DNA of 37,430 nt from SIG78 sp045585955 (GCA_045585955.1 JAZMZK010000032.1:1-37430); one strand, 5' to 3'. Shown: positions 15,029-24,298, numbered from the stretch's first letter. Program-made: numbers and translations. The notes: a model not told the origin generated them from the letters alone.

Positions 15029-17332
15029 ATGTTTTCAAGATTACTTTTAGTGGTACTTACAACTGCGGCAGTTACCCTACCGGCGGCGGTGATCGATAGC
15101 TCGTGGCAGATATTTATTCCGGAAAAAGCCGCTCCAACTGAAAAACAGTCAGCCGCTGAAATAACTGCATATATTGAAAAAATCTGCAAACTCAAACTTA
15201 AAACCATCCATACTGATTCCGGCAGCGAAAAAGTCATAACCATCAAGGGCGATCCGGCGTTGGATACAGAAGAATACCGCATTGAAATCAACGGCAGTAA
15301 AGTTGCCATCACCGGCGGTTTGCCTCAAGGGGTGCTGTTTGGTGCATATTGCTTTATCGAAGATGTGCTGGGGTGCCGTTTTCTCTCGGTAAATTACACG
15401 CATATACCGCAGAAAAAATCCATTATCCTGCCCGGGAAATTCACCCGTAAAGTCAAGCCGTTCTTTTTCGGCCGCAAGATCTCTCCCGGTTCTTATTACG
15501 GCTGGTCGCCCAACCGCCCCTTTCAGGCACACCGGCAGTATAATGCTTTTTATATAGCTCCGGAATACGGCTGGTTCCCCCGCTTTGTGGAGCAGCGGCA
15601 ATGCCACACTTATTACCTTTATACAGAGGATTTTCCCAAAGACAAACCGGAATATTTTTCTATGGATAAAGATGGCAAACGCCAATATCCGCTGGGCCCC
15701 AACGGTCCCGGAAATCTCTGCTTTACCTACATGCCGGGGCGGGATCTGGTGGTCAAAAAGATGGTGGAAGTCATTGAGCGTGACCGGGAGTTTCAACGGA
15801 AAAATTACCCCGAGATGCCTTATCCGGTATTTATAGATGTATCTGCCAACGACAACGGCGATGCCTGTTACTGCCCCAACTGTATGGAAGCAGTCAAAAA
15901 GTATCAGAACAGTTACTCCGATCTGGTGCTGGAGTTCACCAACGACATTGCCCGGCGGATCGACAAACTCTATCCGGGCATGATCGTGCAATTTTTTGCC
16001 TATAACTTTTCGCAGGCACCGCCCAAAGTGGTCAAGGCGGAAAAAAATGTAATGGTTCAGCTGGCAGTGCTGGGCAGCGAATTTTACCGCCCCGGCCATT
16101 TCCGGCGTGATGTCTACCACGATCTTGACCACCCCAACAACCGCGAAACGGTGGAGGCTCTGAAAGGCTGGGGAAAATCCGGGGCAATGATCCGCTTCTG
16201 GGATTACTGGAAACTCTATTACCCCGAAGTGCTTTTCCCGGCTACCATGGTCGGGGCCTTGCCCCGCAATATCCGGGTCTATGCCGAAAACAACTGCCGT
16301 ATGTATATGGCAGAAAATCAGTTCGGTTACACCCGGCTTGCACTGCCCAATTTCAGCGAATTGGCTCATTATCTTGGCAGTAAACTTCTGATCGATCCGA
16401 CTTTGGACGAAAAAGCCGTTATTGCCGACTTTATGACCCACTATTACGGCAAAGGCGGCAAATATATGCAGCAGATACTCGATATGATCGTTGCCGGGCA
16501 GGAAAAAGAACCGGGCAGACCGGGGCTGGTGGGGTTCAATGCAGCATATATAACCAAAGATTTTCTGCTGAAAGCCGACCGCATTTTTGAGCTTGCCGAG
16601 CAAGCCGTGGCAAATGAACCGGTCTTTTTGCAGCACATCGGCCGGGAACGGGTTCCCTTTGACGATACCATGCTCTTCCTTGAACGGCGGCTGAAGCTTG
16701 AGATCGACCGCAACAAGGTGATCACCCGGCTTTATAAAAACGAAAAAAATGCTTTGCTGGCGATGAATCAGCAATCCAGTCACCCCGCCATAGTCAAGTG
16801 GCTGGATGATAAATTCAGCTGCGAGCTGGCGGGTTTGCCGATCCCGGAACAGTTTGCCGGTAAAAAGGTCTGGGACTTCCCGTGGTACAAGATCCGCAAC
16901 AAAGCCTGGACAAGCAACTGGGTCAATGACCCGGCAGCCGCCGCAGGCAAAGCAATGCGTTTTGACGGGATTTTTGTTATACAGAAAAAACTTCCTGCCA
17001 AGTATCATAGTAAGGAACTGGTGATCGGCTTGACCGATACAGTAACAGATAAAGACCTTTTGTGCCGTAAAATCGACCGCAAAAAGATGTTTACCGATGA
17101 AAAATACCATTGGTATCATGTAGGCAAAAGCAAGGTCAAAGAGCTTTGCACGCTTTATGTGCACGAAAGCAAACAAATGCCGCTGCGGATACCGCAGGCA
17201 ATGTATGACCCCAAAAATCCGGATGCGGAATACAATATTTATATTTCCATAAAACTGGAAGGATCATCCTATGTACCCGGCAGTAAAAAAGCCGATGCCA
17301 TATATGTCGACCGGGTGATTTTCACGGATTAA
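15029..17332 (+). CDS. Secreted DUF4838-domain protein (GH67-N-like), operon A
   Basis: This exported protein of 767 residues has a signal peptide (MFSRLLLVVLTTAAVTLPAA). Residues ~25-130 look like the alpha-glucuronidase N-terminal fold, with SAAEITAYIEKI, the YRIEINGSKVAITGG hairpin and a LFGAYCFIEDVLGCRF segment. Residues ~190-480 match DUF4838, including FIDVSANDNGDACYCPNCM with the conserved C-X-C-X2-C cluster. The C-terminal ~150 residues are beta-rich. DUF4838 proteins are common in Bacteroidota and PVC glycan loci and are presumed glycosidases, but I know of no firm activity. Its ribosome binding site is GAGGAG. A second DUF4838 gene occurs in operon B, where the order relative to GH29 is different. 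Confidence 0.85.
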   Translation: MFSRLLLVVLTTAAVTLPAAVIDSSWQIFIPEKAAPTEKQSAAEITAYIEKICKLKLKTIHTDSGSEKVITIKGDPALDTEEYRIEINGSKVAITGGLPQGVLFGAYCFIEDVLGCRFLSVNYTHIPQKKSIILPGKFTRKVKPFFFGRKISPGSYYGWSPNRPFQAHRQYNAFYIAPEYGWFPRFVEQRQCHTYYLYTEDFPKDKPEYFSMDKDGKRQYPLGPNGPGNLCFTYMPGRDLVVKKMVEVIERDREFQRKNYPEMPYPVFIDVSANDNGDACYCPNCMEAVKKYQNSYSDLVLEFTNDIARRIDKLYPGMIVQFFAYNFSQAPPKVVKAEKNVMVQLAVLGSEFYRPGHFRRDVYHDLDHPNNRETVEALKGWGKSGAMIRFWDYWKLYYPEVLFPATMVGALPRNIRVYAENNCRMYMAENQFGYTRLALPNFSELAHYLGSKLLIDPTLDEKAVIADFMTHYYGKGGKYMQQILDMIVAGQEKEPGRPGLVGFNAAYITKDFLLKADRIFELAEQAVANEPVFLQHIGRERVPFDDTMLFLERRLKLEIDRNKVITRLYKNEKNALLAMNQQSSHPAIVKWLDDKFSCELAGLPIPEQFAGKKVWDFPWYKIRNKAWTSNWVNDPAAAAGKAMRFDGIFVIQKKLPAKYHSKELVIGLTDTVTDKDLLCRKIDRKKMFTDEKYHWYHVGKSKVKELCTLYVHESKQMPLRIPQAMYDPKNPDAEYNIYISIKLEGSSYVPGSKKADAIYVDRVIFTD

Positions 17333-17348
17333 CTCAAGGAATGTAAAA

Positions 17349-18575
17349 GTGCGTACAGATTGGTTTACAAATGCCAGATTCGGCATGTTTATTCATTGGG
17401 GGATCTATGCTGTCCCGGGGCGTGGCGAATGGACTTACGCCAATGATGTGTGGCAGCCGGGGGAATACGAAGCGTTAGTTCAAAAATTCGATCCGGTGAA
17501 TTTTGATCCGGAAGAATGGGCGGTTCTGGCAAAAAATGCCGGTATGAAATATGTGGTTTTCACCACCAAACATCACGACGGCTTTTGCATGTTTGACAGC
17601 CATTATACCGATTACAAAGTCACCAATACGCCCTATGGCAAGGATGTTACCGGAATGTTGGTGGAAGCATTCCGCGCCGCCGGTTTGAAGATCGGCTTTT
17701 ATCACTCCTTACCGGATTGGACGCACCCGGGATATGCGGACTGGGAAAGTCCGGAAGGCTATCACAAAAAAGAGCTCCACACGCCGACCGCTGAAGAATA
17801 CCGGGATTTTCTGGATTATCTTTACAACAATGTAGAGCAGCTTATGACCGAATACGGCAAAATTGATCTGCTCTTTTTTGATTACACCAGCAAATACAAA
17901 GATAATACCGATTACTTTGACCGGAACCGTCTGCTGAAAATGATTTACAAACATCAGCCGGAGATAATTGTAAATGACCGGTTGTCGTTCAGCAAAGAGA
18001 ATGTTTGCGATTTTGATTATTACACTCCGGAAATAACTGTAATGAATCAAGCCCCCACGGTAAAAGGCCGTCCGGTGATATGGGAATCCTGTGCGACCAT
18101 GAATTCCAGCTGGGGATATAATAAGAATGATAATGCTTATAAAGATGTTGCTGCAATATGCGGCGGTTTGTTCGGGTGTGTTTCGCAAAACGGCAATTTA
18201 CTGTTGAATGCAGGCCCGCAGCCCGACGGCAGGTTGACTTGTCAGACCGTAAAAATACTTCAGGAGTTGGCTCAATGGTTCAAAGTCAACGGCGAAGCGA
18301 TCACCGGCTGCGGCAAGTCTGAATACACGCCGCCCTATGGCTTGTATTATACGCAAAAAGAAAAAACTGTTTACGCTTATGTAGCCATACCGCCCATGGG
18401 CGATATAATATTGCCGCAATTAAATGGCAAAGTTACTAAAGTAACTTTATTGCGTGATAACAGCAATGCTGAATTCATCACCCATTGGGGTTATGAACTG
18501 CTCCGGCAGGATGAAATCAGAATAAGACACAACAGCCTGCAAAGAAATGATGTTCTGAAAATCGAAATAAAATAA
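17349..18575 (+). CDS. Alpha-L-fucosidase, GH29 (operon A)
   Basis: This GH29 enzyme of 408 residues hydrolyses terminal alpha-L-fucose by a retaining mechanism. The family hallmarks are FGMFIHWGIY (residues 11-20), TKHHDGF (73-79) and LLFFDYT, where D178 is the predicted nucleophile. The general acid is not obvious by eye. No signal peptide is present, so it probably acts in the cytoplasm on imported oligosaccharides unless exported another way. The start codon is GTG at 17349 with AAGGA upstream. It is the last gene of operon A; after it comes a decayed region. The operon B fucosidase shares GRGEW and KHHDGFCM motifs but is clearly a divergent paralogue. Confidence 0.93.
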   Translation: MRTDWFTNARFGMFIHWGIYAVPGRGEWTYANDVWQPGEYEALVQKFDPVNFDPEEWAVLAKNAGMKYVVFTTKHHDGFCMFDSHYTDYKVTNTPYGKDVTGMLVEAFRAAGLKIGFYHSLPDWTHPGYADWESPEGYHKKELHTPTAEEYRDFLDYLYNNVEQLMTEYGKIDLLFFDYTSKYKDNTDYFDRNRLLKMIYKHQPEIIVNDRLSFSKENVCDFDYYTPEITVMNQAPTVKGRPVIWESCATMNSSWGYNKNDNAYKDVAAICGGLFGCVSQNGNLLLNAGPQPDGRLTCQTVKILQELAQWFKVNGEAITGCGKSEYTPPYGLYYTQKEKTVYAYVAIPPMGDIILPQLNGKVTKVTLLRDNSNAEFITHWGYELLRQDEIRIRHNSLQRNDVLKIEIK

Positions 18576-18648
18576 GTAAGGCAACATCATACAAAATCAC
18601 TCTTGCGTTGAGGGGAAATTGATAAAATTATATTACATTTGAACATTC

Positions 18649-19100
18649 ATGATCAAAAAAAATTCAGAGCTGAAATATCCCGGAAAATTTTTTCCATTTG
18701 TTCAGAATGGCAGCAAACTGAAAATCGACCTTTCTGATGAACTTCAGGGACGCCTTGCACCTGTGTTGAAAATGGAATGTGATTCACCGGCAGGAGTTTA
18801 CCGTACAGGCGGTTTGCGTATTGCGAATGTTGAACATCCGCGTTATGATCCAGTTCCGCCAGATATCCGGTATTAAATTTGGGGAGCGGAGGCAGTGTAT
18901 ACAGAGATTCAGACATGACTTTCGGTGAGGGGGCAAAATCCGTTTTTTTATTTTTCCACTCGAAAAACAACCGGAAGATATTCTGGTAAATACAGAGCTG
19001 AGAATACAGCATCCTGGAAGAATGTGACGGAGCTTTTGTAGCAATCAATCGCTATGGATCCCATTTGGTGGCATTTCTGGATTTTACCAACGGCAAATGA
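18649..19100 (+). pseudogene. Frameshifted remnant of an unidentified protein-coding gene
   Basis: An open frame runs from 18649 to a stop at 18876 (75 residues, ending VPPDIRY). Protein-like sequence then continues in other frames. Around 18870-18980 the next frame reads LNLGSGGSVYRDSDMTFGEG; at about 18965-19015 another gives EDILVNTELRIQHPGR; and at about 19020-19097 a third gives ECDGAFVAINRYGSHLVAFL before a final stop. At least three frameshifts are needed to join them, which fits a decayed gene. I do not recognise the family. It lies directly downstream of operon A and may be a lost last gene of it. Confidence 0.55.
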
Positions 19101-19268
19101 ATAACCCGTTACGATAAAAGCGATTCCATCTGAAGCTTGGATGAGGTAACAGATTAAAATTAACAATAATTTTACAGATAAGACATAATGTAATACAGCA
19201 TACGATGCCGCATATTTGTAATAACAAATGCTTCATAGAAGAGATAAAATCTTGTTGGAGATTGGAAT

Positions 19269-19682
19269 ATGGCAATTACTTTTGATGAATTGAAAGAGCT
19301 TTTTGCAAATTTTCAGTGGATCGATGACATTCCGGAAGGTCAGGCAAAACGCGATGAGATTTGCTTGGAAGCTAAAGCTGCTTTACTGATTGAAGCTAAT
19401 TGCACCAACAAACGCTTCCCGGCTTTTATCCGATTTGCTAAAAAATCATTTCAGGAAAACTGTTATCATCTCCCCGAGAATGTAGAGTTTCAAGCAAAAG
19501 CAAGTTATTATGACGATAGAATTGTAAATATCAGTTGTGATGAATTTGAAGTTGGAAAACCAAACTCTTTCGGCAAATACAGGGGTATAGCATACGAAGA
19601 TGCAGCAAATCATCTTTCATCGGCAAAACCCCGCTATTCTACCCATTATGATTATCCTTACATTGTCACTACTGTCCGGTAA
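19269..19682 (+). CDS. Hypothetical 137-residue protein
   Basis: This small, intact cytoplasmic protein starts MAITFDELKELFANF, is rich in acidic and aromatic residues, and has no signal peptide or membrane helix. A GGAG ribosome binding site nine bases before the ATG supports translation. I recognise no family. The region is AT-rich compared with both operons and lies between a decayed gene and a truncated recombinase, which suggests transferred DNA. The end of the coding region, including its stop codon, is the left arm of a strong hairpin (19666-19702). Its size and position would suit a cargo gene of a mobile element, but nothing in the sequence shows its function. Confidence 0.6.
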   Translation: MAITFDELKELFANFQWIDDIPEGQAKRDEICLEAKAALLIEANCTNKRFPAFIRFAKKSFQENCYHLPENVEFQAKASYYDDRIVNISCDEFEVGKPNSFGKYRGIAYEDAANHLSSAKPRYSTHYDYPYIVTTVR

Positions 19683-19702
19683 TTTTTACCGGACAGTAGT
19701 GA
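19666..19702. terminator. Perfect 16-bp inverted repeat spanning a stop codon
   Basis: The arms at 19666-19681 and 19687-19702 pair without mismatch around an ATTTT loop. The left arm encodes the last residues of the 137-aa protein and part of its TAA stop. It could end transcription in either direction, but no T run follows on the plus strand. A recombination or inverted-end site is an alternative in this island. Confidence 0.55.
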
Positions 19703-19828
19703 TTACAACTATATAGTAAACACAAACTACTCTGTAATATATACAAATCCGAAATAAAAGTCAAGCTGAAAGTCATCATTTTTGATATTTAATGTCCCCC
19801 CCAAGGGCCTATGTCCTACTTTAGAATT

Positions 19829-20410
19829 TTATTTTTCATTTTCTACACTATTCATAATCTCGCGTAATAATTTACGGACTGCGGCAGGATCAAGAGTGTC
19901 TATCAAATCGTGCAGTCGTTTTCGTTCAAGGCAATCTTCTCCGTCAATAGGATTTTTATCAGCCGGTAATCTTAATACTGAAGCATAGCGTACAGCTGCT
20001 TCGTCACTGATTCGTGTATAATGCTCGGTCATTGCCGGATTAGCGTGTCCGGCATTGCGCTGGATAATCGCTGCTGGCGTTCCAGCTTCAGCATTATGAC
20101 TTATATAGCTGTAGCGTAATGAGTGAAAGCCTATTTCTACAACTGCACGGGGGGTGGTGGCTGATTGTTTTTTGCTGTTACCAGTAATTTTGTCTTTGCT
20201 GCCAGTACCGGGACGAAGAGTTTCAATGCCGCACTGCTGAAAATGTTTGGAAACTCGCCGGGATAGTTGAGAATATGCCCCGGAAAGATATTTTTCGGCA
20301 AATTCAGGCAACACATATCCTGTTCGCTGCTCAGCAGGGATTTGACTTAGCAGCGTCTGCAAAAACGGTGCTATCCTTGTTGGTACAGTTATTGATTGCG
20401 ATTTTCCTGC
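19829..20410 (-). pseudogene. Truncated tyrosine recombinase/integrase (catalytic domain only)
   Basis: About 193 residues of open frame match the C-terminal part of a tyrosine recombinase. AGKSQSITVP resembles the beta-hairpin carrying the catalytic lysine. GFHSLRYSYISH gives the H-X2-R motif, AGHANPAMTEHYT gives the conserved His and the nucleophilic Tyr, and a short charged tail follows. The frame is closed by a stop at 20411-20413 just before this segment. The first catalytic Arg and the whole N-terminal arm-binding domain are missing, so it is almost certainly inactive. The only possible start inside is a TTG at 20362. It marks the remains of a mobile element between the two operons. I saw no attachment-site repeat. 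Confidence 0.75.
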
Positions 20411-20413
20411 TCA

Positions 20414-20718
20414 TAATGGTACTTTACCTTGATAATATTATGAATTGCCGGAGCTGAGTATAACATCGAATGATACTGTGCTTCATACTGTGCCTGCTTA
20501 CATAACAAATCGCAGACTACATCAGGTCCTGCACCCATCCACAAGCCGTTTACTAACTTTTCCGCCTGCTCTCCGTCAAATGCCATATGTGCATGTTGAA
20601 ACTCCCACAAATCTGTATAACACAACTCTGTAGCTGCAAGTGACCGTCAGCGAAGTAAATAAAGACGGAATATCCAACCGCTTGAGACCAACAGATAAGT
20701 GATTTTGCAATAACATAT
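20414..20718. other. Unassigned stretch next to the recombinase remnant
   Basis: About 300 bases lie between the recombinase fragment and the terminator of operon B. A 78-residue open frame on the minus strand (20389-20625) has no recognisable domain and no good ribosome binding site. It could be a decayed upstream part of the element. I see no RNA gene here. Confidence 0.4.
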
Positions 20719-20756
20719 ATACTGCTTGCTTGATCTTGCTCAGCAGCAAGCAGTAT
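20719..20756 (-). terminator. Terminator-like hairpin at the end of operon B
   Basis: ATACTGCTTGCT (20719-20730) and AGCAAGCAGTAT (20745-20756) form a perfect 12-bp stem with a 14-base loop. It starts at the stop codon of the MFS gene, read on the minus strand, and is followed by ATATGTTATT. It is the only strong hairpin at the 3' end of the ten-gene run. Confidence 0.65.
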
Positions 20757-22153
20757 TACATATCAAAAGCCTTGGTCGTGCGCTTCTTCTGGAGAAATAT
20801 ATAAAAATACAGCAGTATCAGCATTGAAGTAAATATACACAATGCCGACCAGTAATTCACAAAACGGTAGCCGTGCAGATACGGCATCAGATTCCATTTG
20901 CCAAGCATCAAAGTTGTTTCCGGCGTGGCGTTTTTCAAAAATTCGCTGAATTTTCCGATCGGAAAATTTATCAAGCCGACAAAAAGCGCACACAAAAGAT
21001 TGCAGCCCGAGGCGATCATGCCGAATTTACTGCGCGGATAAACTTCCACCAGCATCCGGCCGTTGGCAACTGCGTATAACCCGAAGGTTATTGCCAGCGG
21101 TATGCGCCAAACTAATGCACTGGTATAATCTTTGATGAATATACCGCCCAGCACATAGAGCATTGCAGTCAAAGCAAGTGCCAATAATGATGTCCGGAAC
21201 CCGCCCATAATATCCACCAGAAAACCGGAGAGAAAACACGCTATGATCGTTACAATACTTATCCATACATTGAGTTCGCCGATTACTTCCATAGTCATAT
21301 TGCAGCCGTAGCGGTAGAAAAAGTTGTGGAACATATTCACGCATCCGCTCAACGCAAATGCCAGAATTGCCGTGTAAAACAAAAGGTAATATTTCTGGCT
21401 GTAACACTCTTTGAAATAGAGTTGTACATTGTTTTTTACTCTGATATACCACTTGGTTTGAATATCAGATTTTTCCACCGGCGGGTAGAAGCCCTCTTTT
21501 ACGAAATAACACATCAGCAGAATAATTATCAGATAAAGAGCTGCCGCTGCCGGATAGACGATCTGCGGGTGACTTTCCACATACGGAAAGAGGTATTTGC
21601 CCCAGAATACTCCGGCAAGAGCTCCTGCCAGACGGTACATGCCAAAATAACGCCCGATGAATTTATCCGGTACCACATCCGGTATCAGGTAATAGAAAAG
21701 GATCCCGACAAACAGCCAGAAAAAGTTGCAGATGATTGCTCCGAAACCCAACAGCCATCCCTGCATACTGCCGCCGAGCAGAGTTGACGGCAGATACGGC
21801 AAAAGATAACTGTAAAACGGCATTGCCGCCATAAGCAATGCCGTCGGCAGCGCGGTATAAAGTATAAACGGTATGCGTCTGCCCAGCTTTGACCGGCAGC
21901 GGTCAGAAATGGTACTTAAAACAGGATTCATGACCGTGTTCATCAACGAAACGACTGTTCCCAGTACCACTGCAATAAATGTATCGCTCAAACCGCTGTT
22001 GCGGAAAAGAAATGGCGTGGCTCCGGTAAAACAGAGTGTGATTACCGTAAAAGCCATTGCCCCCCAAAGTGTCCAGAAGAATACACCAACAACTTGCAGC
22101 ATGGAATAACGCAAACTGCCGCACTCATACTTCTTTTCTTTACTGAAAATCAT
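20756..22153 (-). CDS. MFS transporter, GPH/SLC45-like sugar permease
   Basis: This membrane protein of 465 residues has about 12 hydrophobic helices. The signature between helices 2 and 3 (NPVLSTISDRCRSKLGRRIPF, about residues 76-96) is typical of glycoside-pentoside-hexuronide or SLC45-like MFS carriers. These carriers import oligosaccharides or glycosides with a cation. The last gene of operon B, it follows a HAD hydrolase and a GH130 enzyme, so its cargo is probably the oligosaccharide that GH130 splits. The C-terminus ends with the positively charged FLQKKRTTKAFDM. The stop overlaps a terminator-like stem. AGGA lies somewhat far (about 14 bases) from the ATG. Confidence 0.88.
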   Translation of the reverse strand: MIFSKEKKYECGSLRYSMLQVVGVFFWTLWGAMAFTVITLCFTGATPFLFRNSGLSDTFIAVVLGTVVSLMNTVMNPVLSTISDRCRSKLGRRIPFILYTALPTALLMAAMPFYSYLLPYLPSTLLGGSMQGWLLGFGAIICNFFWLFVGILFYYLIPDVVPDKFIGRYFGMYRLAGALAGVFWGKYLFPYVESHPQIVYPAAAALYLIIILLMCYFVKEGFYPPVEKSDIQTKWYIRVKNNVQLYFKECYSQKYYLLFYTAILAFALSGCVNMFHNFFYRYGCNMTMEVIGELNVWISIVTIIACFLSGFLVDIMGGFRTSLLALALTAMLYVLGGIFIKDYTSALVWRIPLAITFGLYAVANGRMLVEVYPRSKFGMIASGCNLLCALFVGLINFPIGKFSEFLKNATPETTLMLGKWNLMPYLHGYRFVNYWSALCIFTSMLILLYFYIFLQKKRTTKAFDM

Positions 22154-22189
22154 TTTTTACTGCTTTTCCTGAAATTATTTACCTTATTT

Positions 22190-23158
22190 TCACGATTCGG
22201 CAAAAATATTTTTTATTTCGCTGTAATCTTCCACGATCAAACCGGTACCGATCTGCCGGTGGATTTCTCTTGCCCGCAACGCAGCTTTATCGAGCCGGCT
22301 GATTGCAACAGCTCCCAGCTCTACGGCGGCAGCGATCTCGCTGCGCCCATCACCTACGATCAGCAGATTTTCCGGCTTGATATCCAATTTTTGGCACAAC
22401 TTCTGCATGATTTCGTTTTTGGGTTCTTTTTTATCCCATGCCGAGCCGTAAAAGCCGTCGATCACTCCGCCGTTGCCGATCTTGTAACCGAGAGTTTCGA
22501 CCTCTTCGGCCATAAAACCGTTGGCATGACCGTGTTCATCATATTCCACCACGGCACCGGTCACAAAGTAGTTTTTAACTCCGTGCCGGTGCAGGAATTC
22601 CATAAAATCCATACTGCCGGGAACTTGCCATTTTCCGGGGGCATTTTTAGCATCTGCCAGATTTTTATTGCGGCTCATCTGCAAAAGCAGTATTTCGTAG
22701 GCTTTGAATAGTTTGCTGGCCTGAAGATTGAGCTGTGCTTGCTCTTCAGGAGTTTCCGATTCATTGGCAAAGCGTTCCTTGCCCTGCCAGATGGCTTCGA
22801 TGATCTTTTCATTGAGTTCACTTGAGCTGTTGTCCAGCCTTTTTGCCATACGCAAAGCCCACTCCATTTGCGTCAAAGCCGAAAGTCCGGCAGATTCGAT
22901 GGCGAACTTTCTTGCTTCGGCAAAATCTTCGCTGCTATGCAGGTAAATAGCTTCGGCGATCTCCTTAGCAGTGCCTTCAAACATGCCGTAGCGCGCCACG
23001 GCTCCGTTGACCAGAGCCATGACCGGTACCCAGTCGCGGATCAGCGAGTGAGTGCCATCTATATCATGGAATACATGGGTTATCTGCCGGGATTTGAATG
23101 TATTTATTACTTCAATACTCCGGTATTCACCTTGCATGGGGCATCTTACTTTAAGCAT
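22190..23158 (-). CDS. HAD-superfamily hydrolase
   Basis: This cytoplasmic protein of 322 residues has the haloacid dehalogenase nucleophile motif HDIDGT (D32 and D34), a large cap insertion (about residues 45-170), a Lys in WDKKEP as motif III, and LLIVGDGRSEI as motif IV. HAD enzymes of this type are mostly phosphatases or phosphomutases. With GH130 just upstream, a sugar phosphate released by phosphorolysis is a plausible substrate (inference). The start at 23158 has AGGTGG eight bases upstream and lies 10 bases after the GH130 stop. A longer in-frame start at 23221 would overlap GH130 by over 50 bases and is unlikely. Confidence 0.85.
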   Translation of the reverse strand: MLKVRCPMQGEYRSIEVINTFKSRQITHVFHDIDGTHSLIRDWVPVMALVNGAVARYGMFEGTAKEIAEAIYLHSSEDFAEARKFAIESAGLSALTQMEWALRMAKRLDNSSSELNEKIIEAIWQGKERFANESETPEEQAQLNLQASKLFKAYEILLLQMSRNKNLADAKNAPGKWQVPGSMDFMEFLHRHGVKNYFVTGAVVEYDEHGHANGFMAEEVETLGYKIGNGGVIDGFYGSAWDKKEPKNEIMQKLCQKLDIKPENLLIVGDGRSEIAAAVELGAVAISRLDKAALRAREIHRQIGTGLIVEDYSEIKNIFAES

Positions 23159-23168
23159 GGCAGCCACC

Positions 23169-24254
23169 TTACTCGTGTTTCCAATCAGCGATCCAAAACG
23201 GAACAGTTGCATACTTGGCAAGACGCTTGCAAGGTGTCATAACCGTCCAGAGTTCGTGCAAAGTGGTAAACGCCAGATTGGTCGAATAATCACCGGCACC
23301 GTAGTAAATACGCAAAGTATCAAGATCATCTTCCAATACCGCTCCGCAGGGGAAAACGGTGAACTCTGTCCACAATTTATCCGTACATCCGGTTTCGTAT
23401 GGTTCTTCGGCAACCAGCAGCGGCTCTTTGGTTATGGCAATAAGTTCGGTGGGGTCTTCCAGACTGAAAAGTGCCGCACCGGCGGTGTAACGCCGCTGCC
23501 AGACTCTTCCGTCCGGCATGGTAACGGTATGGATCGGGTTGTCATCTACGGCGTGGAAAATCATCAGGTAACCTTTATCGGTTTTGATCCATGGCGCACC
23601 ACCGCCGATCTTGGTGGTGGCATAAGGCACATCCTCGCAACCAAGCAAAAGTTCCGAATCCCCCCAGTAACGCAGATCCGGTGACATGCTGTACCAGATG
23701 TGGAAAGGGTCGCCCCACTGGTTGCTCGGCCGCTCAAAGCGCATGTATAAACCGTTGACTTTTTCCGGACAGAGGATCATATTGCGCTGTTGGGGCACAC
23801 CTACACATACGGCATCAAAATCTACGCCTTCGCCGCGCCATTTGGCAATGCCGGGGCGTTCGCTGTGCTGATTCTCAAAGCAGAAACTCAAGTAGAGTTC
23901 ACCTTCCAGTACCGTCAGTCTGGCATCGCAGACCCACGGCAGGATTTCGCCTTTGTAGTGTACACGGATCGGTTCCGGATATATATTGAAGTTGAGCCCG
24001 TCATTGCTGACGCCGAATCCGGTATGAATGGATTTCATAGCCGGTTCTCCGGGCTTGCGGTCGCAATTACGCAAATCCACCCGCGGGGCGATGTAATATT
24101 TGCCGTTAAAGCGTGCCACACCGGCATTGAATACATAAGTTGCCGGATAAGGTACATTTTCAGCAGTCAGAATGGGATTGTTTTCATAGCGGCGGATAAT
24201 CTTGCTTGAGTGCAGTTCGCCGGGCATGGAACGGTCTTTGAAAGGATTGAACAT
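23169..24254 (-). CDS. GH130-family glycoside phosphorylase or hydrolase
   Basis: This cytoplasmic five-bladed beta-propeller enzyme of 361 residues has the GH130 pattern: RRYENNPILT near residue 21, VFNAGVARFNGKYY near 41, and WVCDARLTVLEGELYLSF with D110 as the likely catalytic acid. Most GH130 enzymes phosphorolyse or hydrolyse beta-mannosides such as Man-GlcNAc or mannobiose. Basic residues such as RYTAGAALF and KIGGGAPWI are kept, but I cannot tell phosphorylase from hydrolase by eye. With a fucosidase, an MFS permease and a HAD enzyme in the same operon, processing of a mannosylated and fucosylated oligosaccharide such as an N-glycan core is a reasonable hypothesis. Confidence 0.88.
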   Translation of the reverse strand: MFNPFKDRSMPGELHSSKIIRRYENNPILTAENVPYPATYVFNAGVARFNGKYYIAPRVDLRNCDRKPGEPAMKSIHTGFGVSNDGLNFNIYPEPIRVHYKGEILPWVCDARLTVLEGELYLSFCFENQHSERPGIAKWRGEGVDFDAVCVGVPQQRNMILCPEKVNGLYMRFERPSNQWGDPFHIWYSMSPDLRYWGDSELLLGCEDVPYATTKIGGGAPWIKTDKGYLMIFHAVDDNPIHTVTMPDGRVWQRRYTAGAALFSLEDPTELIAITKEPLLVAEEPYETGCTDKLWTEFTVFPCGAVLEDDLDTLRIYYGAGDYSTNLAFTTLHELWTVMTPCKRLAKYATVPFWIADWKHE

Positions 24255-24298
24255 GATTCTTTATTTCTGTTGCAAATTGTTTTTTTTCAAGTGTTTAA

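Noticed and set aside
15149..17176. A 675-residue open frame antisense to the operon A DUF4838 gene
   Set aside because: It is the complement of a clear signal-peptide-bearing DUF4838 gene, is rich in His, Phe and Gln as antisense frames are, and has no domain or ribosome binding site.
20389..20625. A 78-residue minus-strand gene
   Set aside because: No ribosome binding site and no family; it runs into the recombinase remnant in another frame and looks like decayed sequence.
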